From: CAYMJM01 sp964391325 | Lineage (GTDB): Bacteria > Patescibacteriota > Dojkabacteria > B142 > JAFGMG01 | Assembly (NCBI GenBank): GCA_964391325.1 | Contig: CAYMJM010000007.1 | Coordinates: forward strand, 1 to 42,635 | Reading direction: 5' to 3' | DNA length: 42,635 nt | Shown here: positions 15,990-23,629 of the stretch, in pieces | Position numbering within the stretch: the stretch's first letter is position 1 | How the letters are laid out: every line of letters starts with the position of its first letter | Notes under the pieces: model-generated | Told to the model about the DNA's origin: nothing | Database searches by the model: none | The model's input: only the letters and a program-made list of their open reading frames with translations | Position numbers and translations under genes: made by a program

Positions 15990-17825
15990 ATGACGGACTC
16001 TTACCAAAATTACAAAGAGCTGGTGCCCGATTATGTCAACGAAGATAACTTTGAGCTTTATTGCATGAGGCATTCAGCAGAACATATGCTTACTCAAGCC
16101 ATGCATAGACTATATGGTGAAGACGTAGTGATCATGGCAATGGGGCCTGCTACGAAAGAAGGGTTTTACTTTGACTTTGACCATTCTGAAGATTTTAAAG
16201 TAACAGAAGAGGATTTCGAAAAAATTGAAAATGAAATAAAAGAAATTATTAAAGAAAATCAGCAATTTATAAGGAAAGAAGTAACAATTCCTGAAGCTAG
16301 GGATTTATTTAAAAATAATAAATATAAACAAGAATGGTTGGATGAGATAGAGAAAGAGGGTGTGAAGGAAGTTTCCGTTTACGAGAACATTGATAAACAA
16401 GGAACTGTCTTATTTAGAGATCTATGCAAAGGTCCTCATGTTAGTTTTACAAAGCAGGTCGGAAAGGTGAAGTTACTATCTATAGCCGGGGCTTATTGGA
16501 GAGGAGATGAGAAAAATAAAATGCTGACTAGAATTTATGGAACAGCATTTAAAACACAAGAGGAGCTTGATAACTACTTGCACTTCTTAGATGAAGTAAA
16601 AAGAAGAGACCACAAAAAATTAGGGAAGCAGCTTGACCTGTTTCTTTTTTCTGACTTGGTTGGAGGTGGTCTGCCTATGTGGACTCCAAGAGGTACAATA
16701 GTTAGAGAAGAATTGGATAAGTATGTTTGGGAATTGAGGAAGGCCAGAGGATACTATAAAGTGACTATTCCCCATATTACGAAGAGAGATTTATATGAGA
16801 CCAGTGGACATTGGACGAAATTTGCGGATGAATTATTTAAAATACTGACTAGAGAGGGGCATGAATTTGCCATGAAGCCTATGAACTGTCCTCATCATGT
16901 ACAGATTTATGCTCATACGCAGAGAAGTTATAGAGATTTACCGCAAAGATATGCGGAAACCACTATGGTGTATCGAGACGAACAGAGTGGTGAGCTTTCT
17001 GGTTTGTCCAGGGTAAGGTGTATAACTCAGGATGACGCCCATGTCTTCTGCAGGGTCACCCAAATAAAGGAGGAGATTTTTAAAATCTGGGATATAGTTG
17101 ATAGTTTTTATCCAAAATTTGGATTTGATTTAAGTGTAAGGTTATCCTTTCATGACCCTTCAAACTTCGATGCCTACCTTGGTACTCCGGAATTATGGAA
17201 TAAAGCTGAAGATGCCTTAAAAGAGATTGCAGAAGATCGCGGAGTTAAATATTTTGTTGCTATAGGAGAGGCTGCTATGTATGGTCCTAAGATCGATTTT
17301 ATGACTAAAGATTCCCTGGGACGAGAATGGCAGGTAGCAACTATCCAATTGGATATGAATATGCCAGAAAGATTTGACTTGATATGTATTAATGAAGAAG
17401 GTGAAAAAGAAAGAATAGTAATGCTCCATGCAGCCATTATGGGATCAATAGAACGTTTTGTTTCTGTTATGCTTGAGCATCTTGCGGGAAATCTTCCTGT
17501 TTGGCTATCTCCTGACCAGATGATTCTTATTCCTATAGGAGAAGATAATCATGCATACGCAGATAAGATAGAAGCTGAGCTTAAAGCTGAAGGTATTCGT
17601 GTGGTTAATGATAAAAGGCCAGATACCATGCAAGCCAAGATTAGAGAAGCTCAAGAGATGAAGATCCCTTATATGCTGATCCTTGGTAAAAGAGAAGAAG
17701 AGGCTGGAAATGTCTCTGTGAGATATAGAGGCAGACAGGAAAATGATGTAATGAAATATGAAGACTTCAAGCACGCATTGATAGAAAATATTAAAAACAG
17801 GAATTTAGAAGACCAATTAAAATAG
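15990..17825 (+). CDS. thrS: Threonyl-tRNA synthetase, without TGS domain
   Basis: A 611-aa class II synthetase. The N2 editing domain begins at once with HSAEHMLTQAM (about 29-39), the zinc-like editing motif, and the catalytic core has KPMNCPHHVQIY with the zinc-binding Cys near residue 300, YRDEQSGELSGLSRVR (motif 2) and the C-terminal anticodon-binding domain. Bacterial ThrS usually starts with a ~60-residue TGS (N1) domain; here only ~28 residues precede the editing domain, so TGS is missing. No alternative upstream start could restore it because the T-box terminator lies just upstream. Expression is predicted to rise when tRNA-Thr is uncharged. Confidence 0.96.
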   Translation: MTDSYQNYKELVPDYVNEDNFELYCMRHSAEHMLTQAMHRLYGEDVVIMAMGPATKEGFYFDFDHSEDFKVTEEDFEKIENEIKEIIKENQQFIRKEVTIPEARDLFKNNKYKQEWLDEIEKEGVKEVSVYENIDKQGTVLFRDLCKGPHVSFTKQVGKVKLLSIAGAYWRGDEKNKMLTRIYGTAFKTQEELDNYLHFLDEVKRRDHKKLGKQLDLFLFSDLVGGGLPMWTPRGTIVREELDKYVWELRKARGYYKVTIPHITKRDLYETSGHWTKFADELFKILTREGHEFAMKPMNCPHHVQIYAHTQRSYRDLPQRYAETTMVYRDEQSGELSGLSRVRCITQDDAHVFCRVTQIKEEIFKIWDIVDSFYPKFGFDLSVRLSFHDPSNFDAYLGTPELWNKAEDALKEIAEDRGVKYFVAIGEAAMYGPKIDFMTKDSLGREWQVATIQLDMNMPERFDLICINEEGEKERIVMLHAAIMGSIERFVSVMLEHLAGNLPVWLSPDQMILIPIGEDNHAYADKIEAELKAEGIRVVNDKRPDTMQAKIREAQEMKIPYMLILGKREEEAGNVSVRYRGRQENDVMKYEDFKHALIENIKNRNLEDQLK

Positions 17826-17828
17826 TTA

Positions 17829-17935
17829 ACTAACGCAAATTACGAATTGAAGAAAGACATTAGCCTGAAATACGCTTGGCTGAGCTTTTAGCGAAAGGTG
17901 AATATTTTGCTCTTAATTCGAAACTTACATTAACT
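17829..17935. repeat. MITE-like palindromic repeat, degenerate copy 3
   Basis: About 107 bp with imperfect inverted ends (TAACGCAAATTACGAATT near 17831 against AATTCGAAACTTACATTA near 17914) and a central GAGCTTTTAGCGAAAGGT resembling GAGCTTGTCGAAAGGT of the other copies. It fills the gap between the convergent thrS and cytochrome b5 genes and may act as a transcription end for both. Confidence 0.5.
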
Positions 17936-18685
17936 CTGATTTTGATCGTTTACATTTTTTCTAAAAAACAAGCTCAAAGGTGCTTTGTATAGCTTAAACC
18001 TAGTCAAGAAGTGACCAGTTACGAGACCTGCAAATACTATAGAAAGCTCTACGTGCCAGTATAGAAAGTTGAAGTCTATGTCTCTTAATTCCTCGAAACT
18101 GTATCTCGCTATCATAAAGTAGCCAAAACCTACTGTCGGAATCAACCCGAGCAGCATTAAGGTATTGAATATGAAGCTGAAAGTATTTTTATTGAATAGT
18201 TTGTACTTGTTCAGACTTTTGATTTTAGTTAGAGACCAGTATAAAGTGTAAGTTCCATAGCCTAAAAGGGCAGGCAACCAGAAATTATATGGATTAGTAT
18301 TTTTACGCTCAGGTGGATTTGTCACTTGTGGTGACTCTCCTGTGCCAGAATTAGGAGAAGTATCCTGGATAAGCTCTCCGATATAATAATCCTCTAGTTT
18401 AGTATAGCTAAAAGGCTTGTGATCTTCTCCTGAACCAGGCTTGATCCGGAAATCAACCGTCATGTCTTCCCCACACCAGCTATCTATATCCATAAATTTA
18501 GTTTTATGGTTCTCCAGATAGTCTATATCGAAACTGTAAACTTTTTGTTCAAAGATCATCCAACAATCTTCGGGAGCGTTATGTTGTTGCACCTCTTCTA
18601 GGGTATAACTATCTGCACTAGCAGGCTGAAGCAAAGAAGTAAGGGAAATTATCAGGACAGTGAGAAGAAATAAATACCCTTTCAT
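17930..18685 (-). CDS. Secreted cytochrome b5-domain protein with three membrane spans
   Basis: The 251-aa protein has a signal peptide (1-24, ending PASA), then a cytochrome b5-like heme domain (about 25-105): YTLEEVQQHNAPEDCWMIF, KVYSFDIDYLENH with the first likely heme ligand His60, a CGEDMTVDF segment, and HKPFSYTKLEDYYIGEL with His89 as the probable second ligand. A Pro-rich linker follows, then three membrane spans (about 133-150, 168-192 and 205-228). The last span carries two histidines (YWHVELSIVFAGLVTGHF) that could bind heme as in b561/DUF4405-type proteins. I infer an electron-transfer protein with its b5 domain outside the membrane. The HPGG of typical b5 domains is not kept (NHKTK), so heme binding needs proof. 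Confidence 0.75.
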   Translation of the reverse strand: MKGYLFLLTVLIISLTSLLQPASADSYTLEEVQQHNAPEDCWMIFEQKVYSFDIDYLENHKTKFMDIDSWCGEDMTVDFRIKPGSGEDHKPFSYTKLEDYYIGELIQDTSPNSGTGESPQVTNPPERKNTNPYNFWLPALLGYGTYTLYWSLTKIKSLNKYKLFNKNTFSFIFNTLMLLGLIPTVGFGYFMIARYSFEELRDIDFNFLYWHVELSIVFAGLVTGHFLTRFKLYKAPLSLFFRKNVNDQNQS

Positions 18686-18767
18686 ATCGTTTTATTAAAA
18701 GATCAGTTTAAATATATGCCAATAGGGTTAAGAAAGCAAGCATATATTGCTAGCCAAACAGATCATT

Positions 18768-18792
18768 CTTGTCTTTATTATTTTAAGACAAG
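18768..18792. repeat. Intergenic hairpin, possible weak terminator
   Basis: CTTGTCTT (18768-18775) pairs with AAGACAAG (18785-18792) around a 9-nt AT-rich loop. It lies 41 bp downstream of the small CxxxC protein gene on the minus strand. No T tract follows, so termination is uncertain. Confidence 0.35.
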
Positions 18793-18833
18793 CAGAAGAA
18801 AGAGAAATAAGTTTTTATGAAAACTCTATATTT

Positions 18834-19109
18834 TTAACCTAATTTAGCTTCTGACTCATTAAGTTTCAACTTTAGTAACTGTCCAGTTACAATAAAAAGC
18901 ATCCCTGTTATAAATGCCACTATAACAAATGGCATCATAGCATCGCTTACTGGAGGCTCAGTTATACTATCCACTCTTATGATTCCGGTCTTTGGGGGAC
19001 ATATACCGTAACTACAGGCATCGTCAGCGCGTGCTATGGTAAGCATCATAGGAAGTGTGGCAGCTATTAGAAGACCTTTTCTAAAAAAGGTGTTTATCTT
19101 TTCTCTCAT
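18834..19109 (-). CDS. Small secreted membrane protein with CxxxC motif
   Basis: I do not recognise this 91-aa protein. It has a signal peptide (about 1-28, ending ARA), a short extracytoplasmic segment with CSYGIC and PPKTG, a membrane span (about 58-78) and a polar C-terminal tail (KLKLNESEAKLG). The two cysteines could form a disulfide or bind a metal. PPKTG looks like an altered LPxTG, but it stands about 17 residues from the span, further than usual for a sortase substrate. It sits between the sortase gene and the cytochrome b5 gene, all on the minus strand, which suggests a shared surface role. Confidence 0.65.
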   Translation of the reverse strand: MREKINTFFRKGLLIAATLPMMLTIARADDACSYGICPPKTGIIRVDSITEPPVSDAMMPFVIVAFITGMLFIVTGQLLKLKLNESEAKLG

Positions 19110-19231
19110 AAGAATTTATGTAAAATTAAGTAAAATTTTGATGTTTACTCAAGTACTTCTAGTGTATAACGTAGAAGTTGAGTATACATATCACGAGACA
19201 TTAATTTTATAGTAAAAATAAATATACTCGA

Positions 19232-19849
19232 TTATATTTTTTGTGCATATACAAAGATTCTTACAGGAGAATCAAAGTATTTGCATGTAATTAAAATTAA
19301 ATCCGTTAGCCTGCTCACATTTTCTGATTCCTCTACAGTTACAATTTTATATTTATAATCTATATTATCCCATATTATATTAATTTCATCTCCTGGTCTT
19401 AGGTCGGGTAGTTTATAGAATAGGTGCTTTGACCGGTATTCATTAGTTAGAGTTTCAAGTCCCCATCTGTGGGCTGCTAGCACGGTTGGTTTGTCAATAT
19501 CATAAGGCCTTCCCTTCTCAGGCATTCTCCACACTCCTTTTTCAAGCACTGTTTCGTTACCTTCATATATTTGCGTTTCGACTCCAATTTTTGGTATGCG
19601 CAAATATTGTTTATCGCTCTTGGCTGCCGTAGGCAAAGCTGAGCTGGCATTGATATTGCCTTTAAAAGTTAGACTGCTATCATCCAGCTTTTGGGTAATT
19701 ATTTCAGTTTCCTTTTCAGGATGAAAAGAAGCAGTGACTTTATTTTGTTGAAGATATTGAGAGTAAGATAAATAGAAAATAGGAGAGATCAAAAGAATTA
19801 ATCCCAATATCGTATAGAAGTTTGCTACAGTTTTTAATACTTTTTTCAT
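19232..19849 (-). CDS. Sortase (class E/F-like, C60 family)
   Basis: A 205-aa membrane-anchored transpeptidase: an N-terminal span (about 10-30), a linker, then the sortase barrel. All three catalytic residues are present: His127 (VLAAHRWG), Cys189 (LILITCKYF) and Arg197 (SPVRIFVYA). LRIPKIGVETQIYEG and LRPGDEINIIW are the usual strands before and after the His. It should join surface proteins to a cell-wall or pilin acceptor. No clear LPxTG substrate is present in the window; the neighbouring small protein has only a PPKTG. A palindrome and a TATAAT lie upstream of the start. Confidence 0.92.
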   Translation of the reverse strand: MKKVLKTVANFYTILGLILLISPIFYLSYSQYLQQNKVTASFHPEKETEIITQKLDDSSLTFKGNINASSALPTAAKSDKQYLRIPKIGVETQIYEGNETVLEKGVWRMPEKGRPYDIDKPTVLAAHRWGLETLTNEYRSKHLFYKLPDLRPGDEINIIWDNIDYKYKIVTVEESENVSRLTDLILITCKYFDSPVRIFVYAQKI

Positions 19850-19882
19850 ACCTATCTAATAATCGAGGCAAAATGATATAGA

Positions 19883-19920
19883 ATTATAGCATATACTATG
19901 GGTCATTAATAGTATATGCT
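19883..19920 (-). promoter_or_regulatory. Sortase promoter with abutting 12-bp palindrome
   Basis: AGCATATACTAT (19888-19899) and ATAGTATATGCT (19909-19920) are perfect inverted repeats around 9 nt. The minus-strand TATAAT (19883-19888) directly touches the palindrome, which therefore covers the -35 region of the sortase promoter. An operator site is likely, though an RNA hairpin is possible if transcription starts further upstream. Confidence 0.5.
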
Positions 19921-19927
19921 TTGAAGT

Positions 19928-19956
19928 AAAAAAGGCAGATTATTCATCTGCCTTTT
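19928..19956 (-). terminator. Rho-independent terminator after the Tat-signal gene
   Basis: AAAGGCAGAT (19931-19940) pairs with ATCTGCCTTT (19946-19955). Read on the minus strand, the stem is followed by a run of Ts (complement of 19928-19933), and it begins 23 bp after the stop of the gene at 19979-20941. It separates that gene from the sortase gene. Confidence 0.85.
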
Positions 19957-19978
19957 CCTATGTAACCTATATTTAACC

Positions 19979-20941
19979 TTACGATTGACTAGCTGAAACA
20001 GCGATTGTTCTGCCTCCATCTTCTCCTCCACCAAAACGAACGCCATCTATTCCTAGCAGCCCAAAACCAGCATCAAGAAAATCTTTGGTTCCTAGTCCAT
20101 CTGTATCAATAAAGCTTGTTGCCCCACCTATACCAGCTTTAACATTGTCAGAGGCATTTTGCGTATCCAAGTGAAGGTAGACAGCCTCTAATGCGTCAGT
20201 GGTAAGAAAGCATTTATTTATTTGATCATATGCAAAAGCAGTCATTTGGAAAGCAGCAGGAACTCCTTCAATATCTTGAGTATCCACTACCAAACCATCC
20301 GCACTTATGGTAGTAATTGTAGAACCGGCACCAAAAGCTCTATCTTCTATTGTACCACTAAATATAACATGGCTATCGTCACGTCTTTTTGCTACAACTT
20401 CCACTTGTCCGTATCCTGTTAGCCAAAAAGCCATTGAATCCTGATTTTCTATGTCGAACATTTGTTCGTTTGTAGCTTGATGATCTGCAGTCATGTCGGC
20501 TGCTATAGCATCAGCATTAGGAGTGAAGGCAATTGTGGCTTCACGCGCAGCTGTATTATCCGGACCTTCTACTCCGTTTTCCAATCCCAAAGGATTTACT
20601 ACACCGAAATCTCCAGCGGGTGCTAATACCGAAATTCCAGTTGCAGGGCTAGGATGTCCTGCATTCGCTAATCTTGCTACTTCCTCGGCAGGGATGTTAA
20701 CTCTGAAATCATACCTATGAATAGTGGTTGCCTCCTCTAAAGGGGTATATTCTTGATTAGTTAATCTACGAAGAATCTCAAGGGCATTATTATCGTTGAG
20801 TATTTCAGTTCCTGGGGTTGGGTCTTGCGCGTCAACTCTCTTAAATCCTAACACTACCGCGGCTACGGTGGTTCCTGCTGCAATCGCGGTATGCCTTAGA
20901 AAGGTGCGTCTTGTTACTTTTGATCCCTCTGGGTTAGACAT
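19979..20941 (-). CDS. Tat-signal secreted protein of unknown function
   Basis: The 320-aa protein begins with a twin-arginine signal: TRRTFLRH (10-17), a hydrophobic stretch and a likely cleavage after VDAQ (about 39). I do not recognise the mature part. It is Ala/Gly/Asp-rich, acidic and mostly beta in appearance, with single His residues but no obvious cofactor motif and one Cys (KCFLTT). It lacks a C-terminal anchor or sorting signal. Its composition, richer in Ala and Gly than its neighbours, and its Tat signal suggest a folded exported protein. It has its own promoter and terminator, so it is transcribed apart from the sortase gene. Tat translocase genes are not in this window. Confidence 0.8.
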   Translation of the reverse strand: MSNPEGSKVTRRTFLRHTAIAAGTTVAAVVLGFKRVDAQDPTPGTEILNDNNALEILRRLTNQEYTPLEEATTIHRYDFRVNIPAEEVARLANAGHPSPATGISVLAPAGDFGVVNPLGLENGVEGPDNTAAREATIAFTPNADAIAADMTADHQATNEQMFDIENQDSMAFWLTGYGQVEVVAKRRDDSHVIFSGTIEDRAFGAGSTITTISADGLVVDTQDIEGVPAAFQMTAFAYDQINKCFLTTDALEAVYLHLDTQNASDNVKAGIGGATSFIDTDGLGTKDFLDAGFGLLGIDGVRFGGGEDGGRTIAVSASQS

Positions 20942-20977
20942 AATTGTTTATAAATAATAATTTATATACTTTAAGGT

Positions 20978-21009
20978 AGAGTATATTATACTCTGTTTTA
21001 TTCTGTCAA
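20978..21009 (-). promoter_or_regulatory. Promoter of the Tat-signal gene overlapped by a palindrome
   Basis: On the minus strand, TTGACA (21004-21009) and TATACT (20980-20985) are separated by 18 bp, ending about 39 bp before the ATG. The 17-bp palindrome AGAGTATATTATACTCT (20978-20994) covers the -10 box, as an operator might. Confidence 0.6.
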
Positions 21010-21316
21010 ATGTTATAGGCTATTTTATGAAAGAATAATAAATTTAAAATAAATGTTTTAGATAAAAACTTTTAAAAAATAAAGTATTGACAGTTGGAAT
21101 AAAATGATAATTTAAATGTACTTAAGTTGAATAATTATTTTTATTAATCTCGTTACAATCTTGTGACAATATAAAACGCTATTTCTGACTTTTAGTTACA
21201 TTTTTTTGGTCTTTATTGCTTCCTAATATGTATAACTATTTTCTTAATTGCGTTTATACCTTTTAGCATATTTATTTTATTGTTCAGTAAAATTGTCTAG
21301 GGATAAACCCATAGTA

Positions 21317-21346
21317 TTGACTGAAGAATAACTAAAAAGCTATAAT
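21317..21346 (+). promoter_or_regulatory. Sigma-70-type promoter of the glycosyltransferase operon
   Basis: TTGACT (21317-21322) and TATAAT (21341-21346) are spaced by 18 bp, 20 bp ahead of the ATG at 21367. This is the best canonical promoter in the window. Confidence 0.7.
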
Positions 21347-21366
21347 TTATATATCACTAACATACT

Positions 21367-21660
21367 ATGAATAGAAAAAGAAGCTTTTTAATTTCACTCC
21401 CCTTTGTGCTTTTGATTACTCTTTTTTTGATTTGCTTTGTATTGGTATATATACAATTTAGTAAAATAGTCTCTCTTAAAGAGGATCAGCTTTCGCATGA
21501 AAAACAAATAGAAAAAAGCTATGCCATTGATGCTTGCATGAAAGCTGCGACTGCTACAACTGATGAGGGAAGACTGCAGAGAATTGAACCAATATTGTAT
21601 GTCTATAAACTTTGTATCGAAGACAAAGGCTATACAACTAGCTACTCTACTGAAGAATAA
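21367..21660 (+). CDS. Small single-span membrane protein
   Basis: A 97-aa protein of unknown function with basic N-terminus (MNRKR), one membrane span (about 8-32) and an extracytoplasmic part that starts as a short amphipathic, possibly coiled-coil helix (SKIVSLKEDQLSHEKQIEKS). Two cysteines (about 57 and 86) could pair outside the cell. It is the first gene after a good promoter and lies 3 bp ahead of the GT2 gene, so it probably belongs to the same transcript. Confidence 0.65.
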   Translation: MNRKRSFLISLPFVLLITLFLICFVLVYIQFSKIVSLKEDQLSHEKQIEKSYAIDACMKAATATTDEGRLQRIEPILYVYKLCIEDKGYTTSYSTEE

Positions 21661-21663
21661 TTT

Positions 21664-22500
21664 ATGAATACTAAATACAACAAAAAAATAAATAGGTATA
21701 AACAGTATACGGTGCTAGTTCCTTGTTATAATGAAGAAGAAACAATTGGGACAGTAATGGCCAATATGATCTCCCTGAATCCCAAAAGAATAGTGGTTGT
21801 AGACGATGGTTCGACTGATAAATCAGCAAAAATAGTAAAAAGAATACAACGGTTTTCTCCTGTTCCTATAATTTTATTACAGAATCTTTCGAGAGGAGGT
21901 GTTGGGTTTGCGCTATCTCGAGGCTTTTTGTATTGTTTGCAGGTTGAGGCCAAATACATAGTGACAGTAGATGCTGATAATCAACATACAAAAGAAGATG
22001 TAAATAAGGTATTAGAGAAAAGCCTTGCACAGCCAGAAAATCTTATTATATCGGGAGTAAGGAAGTTTGGGGAAGATATACCACTATCGAAAAAATTTTC
22101 AAACTTCTGCGCAGCAGCAACCTTTCTTGTACTTTATAATATTACTCACCCTGATCCTCTCTGTGGATTACGAGTGTACAAAAGAAGTATTTTATCTCAG
22201 CTTGAACTAGAGTCAGGATACGACTGGGTTGTCAGTGTAAATAAATTTATCAAAGATAATCCTAATGTATGTTCTTTTGTTGAAATTGCTGCTATTTATA
22301 CCCCATACTCTCTGGCAAAGGGACAAAATATCACGTCCGGTGTTATAATGTTAGAAAGGATGGTAAGAAATAAAGTATTGGAATTAGTAACCATGCTGCT
22401 GAGGATACGGTATTCACGAACTATAAACAATCGGGTTACTATTGTTTCAGAAAAGCTAATACCAGATTACGAATTAAATGTCTCAACAGATTCATTCTAA
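21664..22500 (+). CDS. Family 2 glycosyltransferase (DPM1/GtrB-like)
   Basis: A 278-aa GT-A-fold enzyme: VLVPCYNEEETIGTVM at the nucleotide-binding start, VVVDDGSTDKS, and the metal-binding VDADNQH (about 101-107). The sequence GGVGFALSRGF matches the region typical of dolichol- or polyprenyl-phosphate sugar transferases, as does the DPLCGLRVYKRS segment later. It lacks the two C-terminal spans of GtrB and is therefore probably peripheral. A role in loading a sugar on a lipid carrier, with the GtrA protein encoded at 26210-26629, is plausible but inferred. Its 3' end overlaps the next gene by 23 bp. Confidence 0.9.
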   Translation: MNTKYNKKINRYKQYTVLVPCYNEEETIGTVMANMISLNPKRIVVVDDGSTDKSAKIVKRIQRFSPVPIILLQNLSRGGVGFALSRGFLYCLQVEAKYIVTVDADNQHTKEDVNKVLEKSLAQPENLIISGVRKFGEDIPLSKKFSNFCAAATFLVLYNITHPDPLCGLRVYKRSILSQLELESGYDWVVSVNKFIKDNPNVCSFVEIAAIYTPYSLAKGQNITSGVIMLERMVRNKVLELVTMLLRIRYSRTINNRVTIVSEKLIPDYELNVSTDSF

Positions 22501-23629
22501 AAATCCCTTTACTAAAAAATATGATACTATCTTGTTCTGTAATCTCTATCCTCCTCTGGGAGGTGGGCTTGAACGTGCTGCAGAAGGACTTGCTAAGTAT
22601 TTAGCGAATGAAAAGTTACAGAAAGTATTAGTTATCTCTTCGGCAGGGGAAGATGAGTATTTCCAGCGTGATAAAGTAGATTGTTTAACCTTTAACTCTT
22701 TGAAAATTTTTCATGGTTTCTATCCAATTGTAGGCTTGAAACTGTTTTGGAGCACAGTTAAACTACTCAGGAGAAGTAGAAATACAAATATTGTTATCTA
22801 TGGTAGGCATTTTACAGAAAGCATGGTGGTTAGTTTTGTCTGTAAGTTTCTTAGACGAAAATATTTATACGTAGATACAGGGTTCGAACCAAACGTATTT
22901 AAAAATAAATTAGTGAATAAGATAATAAACTTTTTTGACTTAACAATATTCAGGCTGGTTATTCAATTTGCCGAAGTGAGGATTTTTGTTTCAGAAACAT
23001 CAAAAAAGTTTGTGATATCTAGGTATGGAAAATGGCTTCAAGACGCCGAGGTGATTTTAAATGGATTTGACGAATGTATTGTTAAAAAGTTTCCTTTTAA
23101 AGCAAAACAAAAGAATATTATATATGCTTCTCGTTTAGTTAATGTCAAGAATCCAGATACTGTAGTAGATGCATATCTTTCTTTATCTTCTAGGTACCCA
23201 GACTGGAATTTCTATTTAATAGGGAAGGGCAGATGCAAATTAGATAAGATTGGACAGAATAAGTTGCCTGATAATGTCATTTATCAAAAAAACCTTTTAC
23301 CTCAGCATGAGTTCCATAAACTGCTTTCTCAGTCAGCTATTTATGTAAATTCATCTACAAGCGAAGGTTTACCATTATCAATTATAGAGGCTGGTGGACT
23401 TGGTTGTATGCTTGTTTTATCTGATATCTCTCATAATATGGAAGTTGCTAAGGTGGCTGGACTTGAAAAGTATTCCTTCCCAGCAAAAGAAATCCACACT
23501 CTTGTGGAAAGGCTAGAGCAAGCTATTTTGGATAGTAAATTAGATAAGCACAAAAAAATCCAAAATAAGATATTAGAAGCATTTGCAAATCGAAACGTGT
23601 TTGTTAAATACTGGCAGCTATTGAAGTAA
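22478..23629 (+). CDS. Family 4/GT-B glycosyltransferase
   Basis: A 383-aa GT-B-fold retaining glycosyltransferase. GGGLERAAEGLAKYLA near the start is the acceptor-side glycine loop. The C-terminal domain has VILNGFDE, IIYASRLVNVKNPDTVVDAY, and STSEGLPLSIIEAGGLG with the donor-binding EGLPLSIIEA (E-x7-E type). It should add a sugar from a nucleotide donor to a surface glycan. Its start overlaps the GT2 gene by 23 bp, indicating coupled translation, and its end overlaps the convergent membrane-protein gene by 12 bp. Confidence 0.9.
   Translation: MSQQIHSKNPFTKKYDTILFCNLYPPLGGGLERAAEGLAKYLANEKLQKVLVISSAGEDEYFQRDKVDCLTFNSLKIFHGFYPIVGLKLFWSTVKLLRRSRNTNIVIYGRHFTESMVVSFVCKFLRRKYLYVDTGFEPNVFKNKLVNKIINFFDLTIFRLVIQFAEVRIFVSETSKKFVISRYGKWLQDAEVILNGFDECIVKKFPFKAKQKNIIYASRLVNVKNPDTVVDAYLSLSSRYPDWNFYLIGKGRCKLDKIGQNKLPDNVIYQKNLLPQHEFHKLLSQSAIYVNSSTSEGLPLSIIEAGGLGCMLVLSDISHNMEVAKVAGLEKYSFPAKEIHTLVERLEQAILDSKLDKHKKIQNKILEAFANRNVFVKYWQLLK

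Larger units (their letters stand above)
20942..21366. other. 425-bp AT-rich divergent intergenic region
   Basis: No gene is visible. The left end holds the minus-strand promoter of the Tat-signal gene and the right end the plus-strand promoter of the 97-aa membrane protein gene. The middle is extremely AT-rich, with no structured RNA recognised. Confidence 0.6.
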
